Shown here: one piece after another, positions 1-9,027 of the stretch
Layout: each line of letters starts with the position of its first letter
How positions within the stretch are numbered: the stretch's first letter is position 1
IMG/VR virus record: IMGVR_UViG_3300049726_000088
Span: 1-64,000 of that record
Reading direction: 5' to 3' (one strand)
Length of the DNA stretch: 64,000 bases
DNA from: a virus
Translations under genes and position numbers: made by a program
The notes under the pieces: model-generated
The model's input: only the letters and a program-made list of their open reading frames with translations
Told to the model about the DNA's origin: nothing
Database searches by the model: none

Positions 1-462
1 AAAAACTCTAGGCATAATACCCTCTCTTCTTAAAAGAGATAATAAAATACAACGTTCTTCTTTATAGTTATTAGATTGTATTTCAGGATTTTTAATTATA
101 GTTATTTTACCTTCATTTGAGACATAAAGAAGTCCCCATTTTTCAGGTAAATCATTTTCTTTTATAATTCCAATTGGACACATATAACTTCTAAATTCGC
201 CTAGTCCTAGTTCAGGATATTTTCGCCAATATTTTTTCTTATCTACAAGAAAATCAGAACGAGACATTTTAACTTCAATTAATTGTGTTGAACGACTTGA
301 AATTCCAAATGCATCTGGACATTCACCAACACGGTCTAATTCACATACAACATATTGACATTTATGAAATGAATGAATTCCAGTATATCTAAGATATTTA
401 GCAGCTTTAACACATAAATCTCTATGAGATAAATTATTAAATTTTGTTAATTTTTTCTTCAC
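1..462 (-). CDS. PD-(D/E)XK-like nuclease, C-terminus beyond window edge
   Basis: The reading frame is open from a GTG at 462 to the window edge (154 codons), so the C-terminus is missing. Residues 49-65 show PDAFG followed by IEVK, the spacing of a PD-(D/E)XK nuclease core (D50, E63, K65). An upstream in-frame TGA rules out an earlier start; the nearby ATG at 470 is in another frame and stops quickly. The family assignment is from the motif only. A DNA repair or restriction-type nuclease is plausible, but the substrate is unknown. Confidence 0.6.
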   Translation of the reverse strand, partial: MKKKLTKFNNLSHRDLCVKAAKYLRYTGIHSFHKCQYVVCELDRVGECPDAFGISSRSTQLIEVKMSRSDFLVDKKKYWRKYPELGLGEFRSYMCPIGIIKENDLPEKWGLLYVSNEGKITIIKNPEIQSNNYKEERCILLSLLRREGIMPRVF

Positions 463-487
463 TTTTCATTTGAATCTGCTTTAAAGG

Positions 488-862
488 TTATTTTTTTGTT
501 GTCATATAATTAATATATGATTCAATATAAACATATGTATTATTTTTTTTACATAATTCTAAAAATTCTAAAATAACTTCTTCATTATTAAATGATATAA
601 TATATTCATATAAATCATGAAGAAAATACATTGGATGAAAATCTTTATTAGTAAAATGAGCAGAAGAATATTCTGGTTTTGCATAACTTCCTACACCGCC
701 ATCACTTAATTCATCTGTTTTATGAATTTCAATTTTTACTCTTGCAAGTGTTATTGAAGAATGATTAGAATCTCCACAATCATCAGACCAATTTATAAAT
801 CCAAATTCTTTAAGAAGTATATCAGTTAATAATAATTCACTAAATTCAAATGGATATTTCAT
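488..862 (-). CDS. Hypothetical protein, 124 aa
   Basis: Not recognised. This is a small soluble protein with no membrane segment or clear catalytic motif; it ends in a lysine pair. It lies 25 nt upstream of the nuclease-like gene and 19 nt downstream of the zinc-ribbon gene, so it is probably cotranscribed in the minus-strand operon. The start is the first ATG. Confidence 0.7.
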   Translation of the reverse strand: MKYPFEFSELLLTDILLKEFGFINWSDDCGDSNHSSITLARVKIEIHKTDELSDGGVGSYAKPEYSSAHFTNKDFHPMYFLHDLYEYIISFNNEEVILEFLELCKKNNTYVYIESYINYMTTKK

Positions 863-881
863 AATTTTTTAAAATCTTTTT

Positions 882-1469
882 TTATTCTTTAATATATTTA
901 TCAATAAATGATTGAGAAACTTGTGGAAATCTTGATTTATCATAAATCGATTTATAATGTTGTCTTAAAACAGATAATTTTATATCAGTTCTTATCCATT
1001 TATTAAGTTCATATAGGGTTTCTGCATATGAATTTTCAAAAACCTGTATGGTTTCCATTTTCCAATCACGTTTATTTTCCGGATTATTTAAAATATCTTT
1101 TAAATATTTAAAAGCAATATATAATATATTAGTTTGAGATATTGGTTTGGTTTTATATTTTTCCCATTCATTACTACATGAATTACAATGGTTTATTTCA
1201 CGTGTATTTATTATCATAATACCTTTGATATTAATAAAACTTATTTTAATATTAATATTGCCAGTATTTTGAACACAAACAATTCGATTTATAATATTTT
1301 TTCTACTTTTACATATTGGACACTGACCATCATGAAAAAGTTTATTATCTTGCTGTTCTTCAATTTCTTTACGTGCAATAACATCACATTTCTTCAAAAC
1401 AATTTCTTTATTATTCTGAAGAAATGCTTTTTGTGTTTTATTAGGTAAATTTAAAATTTTACGTATCAT
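882..1469 (-). CDS. Zinc-ribbon hypothetical protein, 195 aa
   Basis: Function not recognised. Two Cys pairs are visible, CPIC near residue 50 and CNSC near residue 96, consistent with a four-cysteine zinc ribbon. The rest is basic and helical, with no nuclease motif. It starts 1 nt from the stop of the PTH2-like gene, which suggests translational coupling. It could bind nucleic acid or act as a small adaptor (inference). Confidence 0.65.
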   Translation of the reverse strand: MIRKILNLPNKTQKAFLQNNKEIVLKKCDVIARKEIEEQQDNKLFHDGQCPICKSRKNIINRIVCVQNTGNINIKISFINIKGIMIINTREINHCNSCSNEWEKYKTKPISQTNILYIAFKYLKDILNNPENKRDWKMETIQVFENSYAETLYELNKWIRTDIKLSVLRQHYKSIYDKSRFPQVSQSFIDKYIKE

Positions 1470-1470
1470 A

Positions 1471-2040
1471 TCATGCTAGTTTTTTATCTCTAATTAATTC
1501 ACGTAAGAATACGTTCTTAATCCCACCAATGAAGCGTACCCATTCTTTATAATATTCTGGAAACATTTCTTGTAGTTTTTCCATGCTTTGTGTTTTAAGC
1601 ATAATTATATTTTCTGCAGGTGCTGCTTCTTTTGCTTCGGGATACATTTTAATATCAAGAATATAATCCACAAAATCTGGATAATCTTTTCTGTTAAATA
1701 CTCGTTCATCTACGATAAAACACAATGCAGTAAGTGCATCATTAAGGTCTGGTTCTTGAAAATAAGAAAATTGTATATCGTTTTGTTGTAAATCATCAGC
1801 AATTTGATTTAAACTACCCATAACAATACCTTCAATATCTCTACGTTCATTTGTAGTACCACCATTTAAGATAATCCAAGTTTTCCAATTTCTTACAAAA
1901 ATGATAAATTCTTCATCACTCCCATATTTATTAGCATATTCAAGTGCTGCATGACCACATTGTATACCAGCCTGAATACCAGTAAGTTGGTAAATTGTGA
2001 AGAAATACATTTTATATTCAAGTAATTTTTCTTCTTCCAT
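1471..2040 (-). CDS. PTH2-like peptidyl-tRNA hydrolase
   Basis: Resembles the archaeal/eukaryotic PTH2 family, which hydrolyses peptidyl-tRNA to recycle tRNA. The family's N-terminal pattern is visible at residues 22-35 (GIQAGIQCGHAALEY), followed by WKTWIILNGG. The segment EPDLNDALTALCFIV near residues 95-110 corresponds to the family's strand before the conserved C-terminal glycine motif. At 189 aa it is longer than the usual core of about 120 aa, with an acidic linker and an extra C-terminal helix. It would fit the translation-repair genes downstream. The assignment is by pattern, and activity is unproven. Confidence 0.6.
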   Translation of the reverse strand: MEEEKLLEYKMYFFTIYQLTGIQAGIQCGHAALEYANKYGSDEEFIIFVRNWKTWIILNGGTTNERRDIEGIVMGSLNQIADDLQQNDIQFSYFQEPDLNDALTALCFIVDERVFNRKDYPDFVDYILDIKMYPEAKEAAPAENIIMLKTQSMEKLQEMFPEYYKEWVRFIGGIKNVFLRELIRDKKLA

Positions 2041-2065
2041 ATTATTTTTTAATTATAGCTTATTA

Positions 2066-2284
2066 TTAAAATTGCCAACACATTCCAACACCATCACACA
2101 TTTCACATAATTCTTTTTCTAAATAATTTCTTCCCGCTTTTGTTTTTCTTTCAGTTTTTATCTCCATTATATGTAATGAGATTATTCCAATATCTATTGG
2201 GTTTGGTAAATCAAAGTAATTTATTTTTTTGCCATAACCTTCACATTCAGGACATTGCTTATATATTTTACCTTTAAAACTCAT
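2066..2284 (-). CDS. DnaJ-type zinc finger protein, 72 aa
   Basis: A tiny protein with two CxxCxGxG-like motifs, CPECEGYG at about residue 11 and CEMCDGVG at about residue 60. This is the pattern of a single DnaJ central zinc-binding module (half of the usual four repeats). There is no J domain. Such modules often act as protein-folding adaptors or RNA-binding knuckles. A TATCTTTG -7-like element lies about 37 nt upstream on the minus strand (2321-2328), without a clear -33 partner. Confidence 0.65.
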   Translation of the reverse strand: MSFKGKIYKQCPECEGYGKKINYFDLPNPIDIGIISLHIMEIKTERKTKAGRNYLEKELCEMCDGVGMCWQF

Positions 2285-2379
2285 ATTATTATTTCAACTT
2301 ATTTTTTATAATTAATGATACAAAGATATACAAAAATTGTAAATAACAATGCAATATTACGAAAAAAAATTAAATTTAA

Positions 2380-2661
2380 TTAATATTTTATTGAATCTAA
2401 GAATTCATCCTCTGTAGAAGGAGTCCAAGATACTATAAAAAACCTTTCACTTTGATTATCAATATAAACCACATAATGAAATGCATAATATTCGTTATTA
2501 TTTGTTGGATAAATTACATAATCGGAATATATTTTTATATGTCCGTCTTCAATGTTATTTTCTTTTCGAATTTCTAACGCTTGTTCATGAATATAAACAG
2601 CCATTAGTTCCACTATTTTCTTTAAACTAACATTTGCAATAATTGATGATACGGCATTCAT
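2380..2661 (-). CDS. Hypothetical protein, 93 aa
   Basis: Not recognised. A small mixed alpha/beta protein rich in aromatic residues (YVIYP, YYAFHYVVYI). The motif AGTATTTATA sits 14 nt before its ATG, the same arrangement as before many structural genes, so it may be expressed late. No downstream gene shares the motif within this cluster, so it may be a separate transcription unit. Confidence 0.6.
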   Translation of the reverse strand: MNAVSSIIANVSLKKIVELMAVYIHEQALEIRKENNIEDGHIKIYSDYVIYPTNNNEYYAFHYVVYIDNQSERFFIVSWTPSTEDEFLDSIKY

Positions 2662-2675
2662 AATAAAGACTTTAT

Positions 2676-2685
2676 TATAAATACT
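2676..2685 (-). promoter_or_regulatory. Late-promoter-like motif AGTATTTATA
   Basis: Read on the minus strand, AGTATTTATA ends 14 nt before the ATG at 2661. The same decamer precedes at least ten other genes in this window. Confidence 0.45.
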
Positions 2686-2766
2686 TTTTTAAAAAGAAAG
2701 AAGTGTTAAATTTATATTAATATAAAATTTATGATGTTATTTTCCTTTAAAATTAAGGAAAATATT

Positions 2767-4692
2767 TTACAATTTTTTTAAATTTAAAAAATGTTGAACT
2801 TTTTCATCATATGAATAAATTAATTTATCATTAATTTCTTTTTGTATTAAATTTAATCCATTTTCATTACATAATTGTAAAAAATTGACAATTGAAATAT
2901 CATTATTATCAATACAATGTTTTACAATTATTTTATATAAAGTAATGTGTTTATTTAATAAATCTCTTGCTCTTTTCTTTTCTTCACCTAATATATTTTC
3001 AATAATATCATTAGTTTTTTCAACATCATAATTTGATTCGTAATATGTATCTACTTCTTTTTTTAATATATTAGAAATAGTTCCATCCATAGCATAATGT
3101 CTAACATATCTTGCTGCAATATCTGTTGCATTTATAATATCAGCAAATGCACCAGTAGATTTAAATTCCTCACCAAAAACCATTTCTTCGGCAATAAAAC
3201 CAGCTAATAATATTGCTATTTGATTTCTTAAAAATGTTCTATTATCAATTGATTCATGTTCGATAATAAAACCTTTACTAAAACCAGCAGCATTGATATT
3301 TATTTGTTTTGGCGGTGTATCAAATAGTAAACAATAAAGTATAGCATGTCCAATTTCATGTATAATATATAATATTCTTTCATCAACAGATTTATTTTTA
3401 TGAATATTGTCAATTTCTAAAACAATTTCTTTTTCATATATTTTTTTATTAATATTTACAAATAAATTATTATTTTCATATTCAATATATAACTCATTAA
3501 CGTTTTCACAAAAAGCATTATATATAAAATACGGTAAATTACTTCCAAGTATATTAAATACTGTTGAAATTGCTGGTCTTACACCTTGTGTTGGAAAAAC
3601 ACCATTTCTATATATTATATCATATATATCATTAGATAATTTAATATCTATATTATGCTCATTTTTTACTTTATCAAGAATTTTTTGACAATTCATTTTA
3701 ATGATTGTATAATATGATTTTTTATCTAAACATGGATATATTACATGATTATTTCCAAAACGAGCAATTTGTTCTGGTTTAAATTGATGTGATAATGCTT
3801 GTTTAATATTAATAATATTAACTCTTTTTGATAATTCATGATATACATCAGCATCAGTATCGCTATCATCAACTTCATCCGACATTTTGAATGCACTATC
3901 TAAGTTTCCAGAAATAAAAATTAAAAGTTTTTCATATGATTTACCTTCATTAATATTATCAGCTTTTAAACTATTTTGAACCAGAAATATTCTTTCTTCT
4001 GCATCCATTTCCATTATTTCTTCAATAGTATTATTTAAATTAAGAGTTTTCTTTATTCTACTTGCTGTCCAATGTGAGGTTTTAAATCTACGTTTTTTTA
4101 AAACTTTAATTTTATTAGATTGTTCATCTTTTTTTGATTCAATATCTTTTGGTTCTTCCTCATTATCTCTTGCATCAAGCCAATACATTTCATCAAAAAG
4201 CATTTCCATAATTTGAACTTTACGTTCAGAATTATTTTGAAACCTACCATCTGAAAGTAATGTCCAAACATCATTAAAATACTTGTTTTCAAGCATTTTT
4301 CCGTTTTCATCTAAAGTACGATAACGTTGAATTTCATCGAGTAATAATACTGCAGGTTCTTTTGTATCAATACCACCACTTTCTAAAAAACTTTCAATGT
4401 TTTTCATGTAATCGTTTTTCATATCCATTTGAATTTCAATGAACTTATCAGTAAATTTTAATAAGCTCACAAGAGTTCTAACTAAATCAGTTTTACCAAC
4501 ACCAGTTATACCCCATAATGAAATTATAAGTGGTCTGAATTGAATATTTGGCATTAAATACCAGAGGGAAATATAATCGATTATTTTGTCAATAACATTA
4601 TCGATTCCAATAAATTTTTCTTTTAATTTTATTTTAATTTCTTCGAGTTTTTCTCTTTTCTCTTTGATTTGATTAAAAAAATCTTTATTCAT
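2767..4692 (-). CDS. AAA+ ATPase fused to FtsH-type M41 metallopeptidase
   Basis: The N-terminal half is a ClpA/B-like AAA+ module: Walker A GITGVGKTD (about residues 61-69), Walker B AVLLLDEIQ (about 114-122), then a ClpB-type small domain with GVRPA near residue 370. The C-terminal half carries the M41 zinc site: HEIGH at about 445-449 and STGAFAD with the third ligand Asp at about 518, followed by NATDIAARYV as in FtsH. Unlike FtsH there is no N-terminal membrane anchor. The ATG at 4692 is preferred over that at 4716, because the latter lies inside a promoter-like -7 element. The likely role is ATP-dependent unfolding and proteolysis in the cytoplasm; targets are unknown. Confidence 0.85.
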   Translation of the reverse strand: MNKDFFNQIKEKREKLEEIKIKLKEKFIGIDNVIDKIIDYISLWYLMPNIQFRPLIISLWGITGVGKTDLVRTLVSLLKFTDKFIEIQMDMKNDYMKNIESFLESGGIDTKEPAVLLLDEIQRYRTLDENGKMLENKYFNDVWTLLSDGRFQNNSERKVQIMEMLFDEMYWLDARDNEEEPKDIESKKDEQSNKIKVLKKRRFKTSHWTASRIKKTLNLNNTIEEIMEMDAEERIFLVQNSLKADNINEGKSYEKLLIFISGNLDSAFKMSDEVDDSDTDADVYHELSKRVNIINIKQALSHQFKPEQIARFGNNHVIYPCLDKKSYYTIIKMNCQKILDKVKNEHNIDIKLSNDIYDIIYRNGVFPTQGVRPAISTVFNILGSNLPYFIYNAFCENVNELYIEYENNNLFVNINKKIYEKEIVLEIDNIHKNKSVDERILYIIHEIGHAILYCLLFDTPPKQININAAGFSKGFIIEHESIDNRTFLRNQIAILLAGFIAEEMVFGEEFKSTGAFADIINATDIAARYVRHYAMDGTISNILKKEVDTYYESNYDVEKTNDIIENILGEEKKRARDLLNKHITLYKIIVKHCIDNNDISIVNFLQLCNENGLNLIQKEINDKLIYSYDEKVQHFLNLKKL

Positions 4693-4713
4693 ATATATAA
4701 TATTTTTAATTGT

Positions 4714-4745
4714 CAAATATAAACATTATAAAAATAATAAACAAT
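4714..4745 (-). promoter_or_regulatory. Bacteroidetes-type promoter, AAA+/M41 gene
   Basis: On the minus strand: ATTG (4745-4742), 20 nt, then TATATTTG (4721-4714), 21 nt before the ATG at 4692. The -33 box deviates by one base from TTTG. Confidence 0.4.
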
Positions 4746-4762
4746 TAAAAAATATTATTATT

Positions 4763-6133
4763 TTAATCATCGTTCATATCATATATATCATTCGTTATTA
4801 TCCAATAATTTACAGCAATACTAATAAGAAATGCAATTATATATATAATAATAATTGCAGTACTTGAAGGTTCAACAGTTAAATAATCAAATTCTTTAAA
4901 TGTTCTTTTCTTAAATTGACTAAGATTTTGATTAAGATATTGATAAAGGTCATCCCAAGTTTTTTCAGTTAATACTGGATATTTTGGTGATTGAATTTTT
5001 ATTGTAGTATCTTTAAATATTGGTGGTAATTGTTTTAATTTTCCTAATTTATTTCTAAACATTTTATTATTAACTGGTGGTAATTGCATTTTAATTACGC
5101 TATCTTTATAAGTATAAAGATTTAATACTTGATGTGCTACTGCTGTAGTTAATACATTTGAATTTGCCCATGAAAATGAATGCGCCCATTGAATTTCATT
5201 TCCCTTTTTACCTATACAGAGTACAAGTTCATTTTTATTACCTTTCACCCAATAATTTTCTTGATATTCAGCAATTTTTTCTGGCTTATTTTCAAAAATA
5301 AGCACCCAAAGTCGCATTTTATTGCTAACACCAAATTTACCGTTAAGTCTTTTAAATTTTTCTTGTGTTTCTTTATTAATATTAGTACCTAAAATTGTTG
5401 GATAATCCATACCTTGTGACATAGAAAATAGTCCACCACCATTATATTCAGGATATTTAAATAATTTAAGACTATCTGCTTTCTTTTCACTTACAACTGA
5501 TATATTAAATACAGATAAATCACTGGCTTTAATTTTATTCACATAAGTATGTATACTTGTATATGCTTTTCTGGTATTGTCATTACCACTCCAAACTGTT
5601 TGATAATTGTATGAAACATTACCTACACGTTTACCTTCAAATTTAGTTCCACTACAACCAGTACCTTCATCATTTGGTGCATAATTTTTATGAGAACCAA
5701 CAATTGTTTTAGTAGTTCCAAATTGTTTTACAAGTTCATCATGTAGTTTCTCAGTAATAGTAAAACTTTCATCTATATCTGTAACAGCATACCAATGAGG
5801 TGCAACATCTTCTTGATGTGAACAATCATAATATTCTGTGCAATATGTTGTATTACCTTTACTATCACTTCCACAAGGAACTTGTCTGGAACAAGTTTCT
5901 GTTTTCCAATAATTATATGGTTCATTTTCATAAATTGCAGTAATTGTTGAACCCCAATATTCTGTGAAATGAACACTTGAATAAGAAATAATTAATTTGG
6001 ATATAATTATTGCAACAAGGACAGAACCAATTGGAATAAAAAATTCCCACCAAGTAAATTCACGTTTTTTAAAATAATAAAATATCGCAGTTACGATTAT
6101 CGGAACTAATAATGCTAAATAAAGTACTGACAT
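4763..6133 (-). CDS. Membrane protein with large cysteine-containing ectodomain
   Basis: 456 aa, family not recognised. Two hydrophobic segments lie at the N-terminus (about residues 3-20 and 30-48) and one near the C-terminus (about 427-447), enclosing a domain of about 370 residues. Near residues 78-105 is a Cys-rich stretch (four Cys within TETCSRQVPCG and YCTEYYDCS), suggesting disulfides or metal binding in an extracytoplasmic domain. It sits 46 nt beyond the AAA+/M41 gene. A function at the host envelope, such as superinfection exclusion, is possible but unsupported. Confidence 0.65.
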   Translation of the reverse strand: MSVLYLALLVPIIVTAIFYYFKKREFTWWEFFIPIGSVLVAIIISKLIISYSSVHFTEYWGSTITAIYENEPYNYWKTETCSRQVPCGSDSKGNTTYCTEYYDCSHQEDVAPHWYAVTDIDESFTITEKLHDELVKQFGTTKTIVGSHKNYAPNDEGTGCSGTKFEGKRVGNVSYNYQTVWSGNDNTRKAYTSIHTYVNKIKASDLSVFNISVVSEKKADSLKLFKYPEYNGGGLFSMSQGMDYPTILGTNINKETQEKFKRLNGKFGVSNKMRLWVLIFENKPEKIAEYQENYWVKGNKNELVLCIGKKGNEIQWAHSFSWANSNVLTTAVAHQVLNLYTYKDSVIKMQLPPVNNKMFRNKLGKLKQLPPIFKDTTIKIQSPKYPVLTEKTWDDLYQYLNQNLSQFKKRTFKEFDYLTVEPSSTAIIIIYIIAFLISIAVNYWIITNDIYDMNDD

Positions 6134-6158
6134 GATTTTATGTTTTAATTATTAATAG

Positions 6159-6995
6159 TTATTCCATATCTGGAATTAAATTATATAAAAATTCCATATC
6201 TTGAGTAAAAATTGGACATTCAGTACTTACCCAACGACTACGAATTGCTACTGCACTATTCAATTTATCTCTATCAGGTTCAATTTCAAATTCCTGTTTA
6301 ATAATAAGTCTACCTCTTTTTAACTTAGGTGCATAGTCATTCCAATTAATACCCTTTTGAAATATCATTTCTTGTTGTTCGTTTGAACTTTTATTTTCCA
6401 GTTCTTTGTGACTGTAAAGACTTTGGGCAACACTTGAAATACTATTTCTTACACAATCTTTTTGTCGCCAAACTATCATGTTAGCAACTTCAGTTTTTGA
6501 AGGAATTGTAAATACACGAGCATCAAATTCAGCAAACTTAATTCCTTTAATTAGTATTTCACTAAATACCGCACCGTTTTGCAGTGAAGTAGGAAAGTAT
6601 GAAGTATCAGGGCAAGCATTTTCAGTAACGTATCTTTTTAATCTTGCCATGTTAAATGCATTTGTTGCCATACTTGCAGCAACACTTGTCATTTTCTGTA
6701 TATTACCATCAAACCAAGCATCTGTAGCAATATCATCAAAATCAGTCAATAATATACTAATTTCATCTGACTGTACAAATGCAAATTTAGCACCTTGTAT
6801 ATTTTTACAAAGATAACAAGCGGTTTCATCCATATCATAAATTAAACCATCATCAAAAGGTCTTATTAATCCACGACAAAATTGTGAAAAACATCGACCA
6901 TCAATACGAATTATAGTATAGGTTCTACGAGGAAGACTTATACGAGTTCTATCCTCATAATATTTTTTCATTCTATCACCAAGTGCGTCTTTCAT
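6159..6995 (-). CDS. Thg1-like 3'-5' RNA polymerase
   Basis: Thg1 and Thg1-like proteins add nucleotides in the 3'-5' direction: G-1 of tRNA-His, or repair of 5'-truncated tRNAs. Here MKDALGDRMK begins the protein, RIDGRCFSQF carries the first metal ligand (D32) and QSDEISIL carries D77/E78, matching the spacing of the family's catalytic carboxylates. An upstream ATG at 7064 would overlap the preceding gene by 59 nt, so the start at 6995 is preferred; it matches the family N-terminus and leaves a 10-nt gap. The neighbouring radical SAM gene and RNA ligase suggest an RNA repair or modification cluster. Confidence 0.88.
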   Translation of the reverse strand: MKDALGDRMKKYYEDRTRISLPRRTYTIIRIDGRCFSQFCRGLIRPFDDGLIYDMDETACYLCKNIQGAKFAFVQSDEISILLTDFDDIATDAWFDGNIQKMTSVAASMATNAFNMARLKRYVTENACPDTSYFPTSLQNGAVFSEILIKGIKFAEFDARVFTIPSKTEVANMIVWRQKDCVRNSISSVAQSLYSHKELENKSSNEQQEMIFQKGINWNDYAPKLKRGRLIIKQEFEIEPDRDKLNSAVAIRSRWVSTECPIFTQDMEFLYNLIPDME

Positions 6996-7005
6996 TATTT
7001 TTATT

Positions 7006-7824
7006 TTATTTCCAATTCCACAAATAGTCTCTTTTTTCATCATCTTGATGAAAGCCATCATCATATATTCTGTATTTATTAGCTTTTATTTTAGGCGAAT
7101 CAATTTTTTTTAATTCTTCTAAATTATCTTCAGATACATCATCAATTTGTATATCAGATTTTTTTGATTTTAATGGTAATGCACCACCGCATTTTTTACA
7201 TGCCCAATCAATTTGATATTGATATTTACTTAAATCATATTTCCACCAATCTGGATGGTCATAAATATTAATACCGTCAACACCATTGAATAAATATGAT
7301 AACATGCCAGCAACTTCACAAAAGAATGCACCTTTAGGATTTATTGTTGCTGACCATTCATTTTGAATCCAACATTTGTCAATACATTTATTAATTGTAT
7401 CTTGACTTATATTATATTTATTTTTTATTGATTCTGATGATGTTAATAATGGTGTATGTTTTGATATAAAATCACCAGTATGTTCATTAATAATAATATT
7501 ATTTGTTATAAAATAATTACCAGCATATTTCATACAATCCTTATTATTTGTCCATAAACCTCTTTTATCATATGCTCTATATTTTTTAAAAAGTTCTAAT
7601 ATTTGTGGAAATTGTGGATGTAATAGTGGTTCACCACCCATAATACCAACAGTGCCTTGAAAATCTTTTAAGGTAATTAAAATATCTTCAATATATTTTA
7701 AATCCATAAAATATATTCTTTCTTTTGTGTAATGTCCACAAAATCTGGTACAATTACAACAAGATTTGTTGCATAAATTTGTAACATCAATTTGGATAAT
7801 CCACATGTCTTTAATTTGTCTCAT
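7006..7824 (-). CDS. Radical SAM protein with C-terminal Cys cluster
   Basis: The CxxxCxxC cluster that binds the 4Fe-4S for S-adenosylmethionine cleavage is visible in NLCNKSCCNC (about residues 16-25), with the SAM-binding GGEPLLHP at about 63-70. Downstream cysteines (CIDKCW near 150, CEVAG near 170, CKKCGG near 210) resemble a SPASM/twitch-type auxiliary cluster region. Substrate unknown: peptide or RNA modification are the usual options. It lies between the Thg1-like and RNA ligase genes with gaps of 10-12 nt, so coexpression is likely. Confidence 0.8.
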   Translation of the reverse strand: MRQIKDMWIIQIDVTNLCNKSCCNCTRFCGHYTKERIYFMDLKYIEDILITLKDFQGTVGIMGGEPLLHPQFPQILELFKKYRAYDKRGLWTNNKDCMKYAGNYFITNNIIINEHTGDFISKHTPLLTSSESIKNKYNISQDTINKCIDKCWIQNEWSATINPKGAFFCEVAGMLSYLFNGVDGINIYDHPDWWKYDLSKYQYQIDWACKKCGGALPLKSKKSDIQIDDVSEDNLEELKKIDSPKIKANKYRIYDDGFHQDDEKRDYLWNWK

Positions 7825-7836
7825 TTGTTTTAATAT

Positions 7837-8880
7837 TTATTCTTTATTATCAATTAAAAACTTATTTGAAATTGCTTTAAAGCTAAGTCTACCCTGATTT
7901 TTAAGTTCATGCTTTACAAATACTACTCCTTCTCTTTCAATTAAAGGATTTAATACACTTTTATTTTGTGCATAAGCAAGTATTTCATCAACACTATTTG
8001 GAAGTACATAATTCCAATCCAATATGGGAACGGTTTCTAACTTAAATTGATTAACTATAATATCAACCATTTCTTCATAAGGTAAGAATTCATATTTGTC
8101 AATATCAAACATACGAAAAAATTTAATTGTTTGACCCTTTAACTTATATCTATTCTTTTGAATACCTTCACCAATAATTTCACCTTGTAATCCAAGATTT
8201 CTTCCAAGTTCACCAAGTTTTTTTTCAAGATAATTTTGTCTTGCGAATTTCCAAAATGAATTAGTTGAACTTTCATAAAATTCATAATTTCTACTACAAA
8301 CACCAAATTCACCATTTTTCCAATAAAACGAACCACTGCTACCATCAAGTTTTTCTGTCGTTATAAACATCTGACCAACATATTCTATTGGTATATGCGG
8401 AAGTATTTGAATACGGTCTTCATCAGTTATTATCATAAATGAAGGAAATCCACCCTTTGCATCACCTGCAAGTTCAGCAGGAATTGGTGCTTCATATTTA
8501 GTGATACCAAGTTCTTCAGTAACATCAAGACCTATAGGACTAATAGCATTTTCATGTAATATAAGTTCCGATTTATCCAATTCATTAATATGCCATTGAA
8601 GTTCAATAGGAAGAATATCCAATGGAAAACAAATGCCCTGCGAAATCTGTCCACGAAATTTACAGGTTCTAATACGAAATTTGTCTTTTCTTAAAAATTC
8701 AAATTCTGAACGTTCAGATAATAATGAATCTATTTCACAATAAACACATAATTCTCCTACATGAAATTCATCTTTCTTTACAACTACTTTCCAACCCAAT
8801 ACTTGTGCAACTTCAATTGCATCAGCATCTGGAATTGGATTGATGGATAATATTTTTTGTATTGTTGCTAATTTTCTCAT
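7837..8880 (-). CDS. RNA ligase, DraRnl/Rnl5-like family
   Basis: The N-terminal segment (residues 1-90) has the pattern of the Deinococcus DraRnl family OB-like module: PIPDADAIEVAQVLGWKVVVKK, CEIDSLL, then CKFRGQISQGICFPL. The nucleotidyltransferase motif I is TEKLDGSS with K177 as the predicted adenylated lysine, followed by a motif IIIa-like region and a C-terminal EGVVFVKH (motif IV). It would seal nicked RNA. With the adjacent Thg1-like enzyme this makes a coherent RNA repair pair. Family assignment is strong; the natural substrate is unknown. Confidence 0.85.
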   Translation of the reverse strand: MRKLATIQKILSINPIPDADAIEVAQVLGWKVVVKKDEFHVGELCVYCEIDSLLSERSEFEFLRKDKFRIRTCKFRGQISQGICFPLDILPIELQWHINELDKSELILHENAISPIGLDVTEELGITKYEAPIPAELAGDAKGGFPSFMIITDEDRIQILPHIPIEYVGQMFITTEKLDGSSGSFYWKNGEFGVCSRNYEFYESSTNSFWKFARQNYLEKKLGELGRNLGLQGEIIGEGIQKNRYKLKGQTIKFFRMFDIDKYEFLPYEEMVDIIVNQFKLETVPILDWNYVLPNSVDEILAYAQNKSVLNPLIEREGVVFVKHELKNQGRLSFKAISNKFLIDNKE

Positions 8881-8895
8881 AATTTTTATTTAAAA

Positions 8896-8941
8896 CCAGT
8901 TCATTTATCTACTGGCAAAGTTAGGTTTAGTCGATAACTTT
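8896..8941. ncRNA. Candidate structured RNA, two adjacent hairpins
   Basis: In the 277-nt gap between the RNA ligase and LemA-like genes, two perfect hairpins stand side by side: CCAGT/ACTGG (8896-8915) and AAAGTTA/TAACTTT with an 11-nt loop (8917-8941). The whole stretch 8890-9030 is visibly richer in G and C than its surroundings and has no convincing reading frame. Strand is unknown. It could be the 5' leader of the RNA ligase mRNA, a processing site linked to the tRNA-like element, or a separate small RNA. Confidence 0.3.
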
Positions 8942-9027
8942 CCTTTATGTGGAGAACGTTTTTATTTTTTCCAGAGGCATATTATTCCACCCATCCATTG
9001 GCTTTGCCTAATTCCAACTCGTCTTCG

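Noticed and set aside
8139-8348. Second minus-strand frame inside the RNA ligase gene
   Set aside because: Lies fully within a gene with strong family motifs in another frame.
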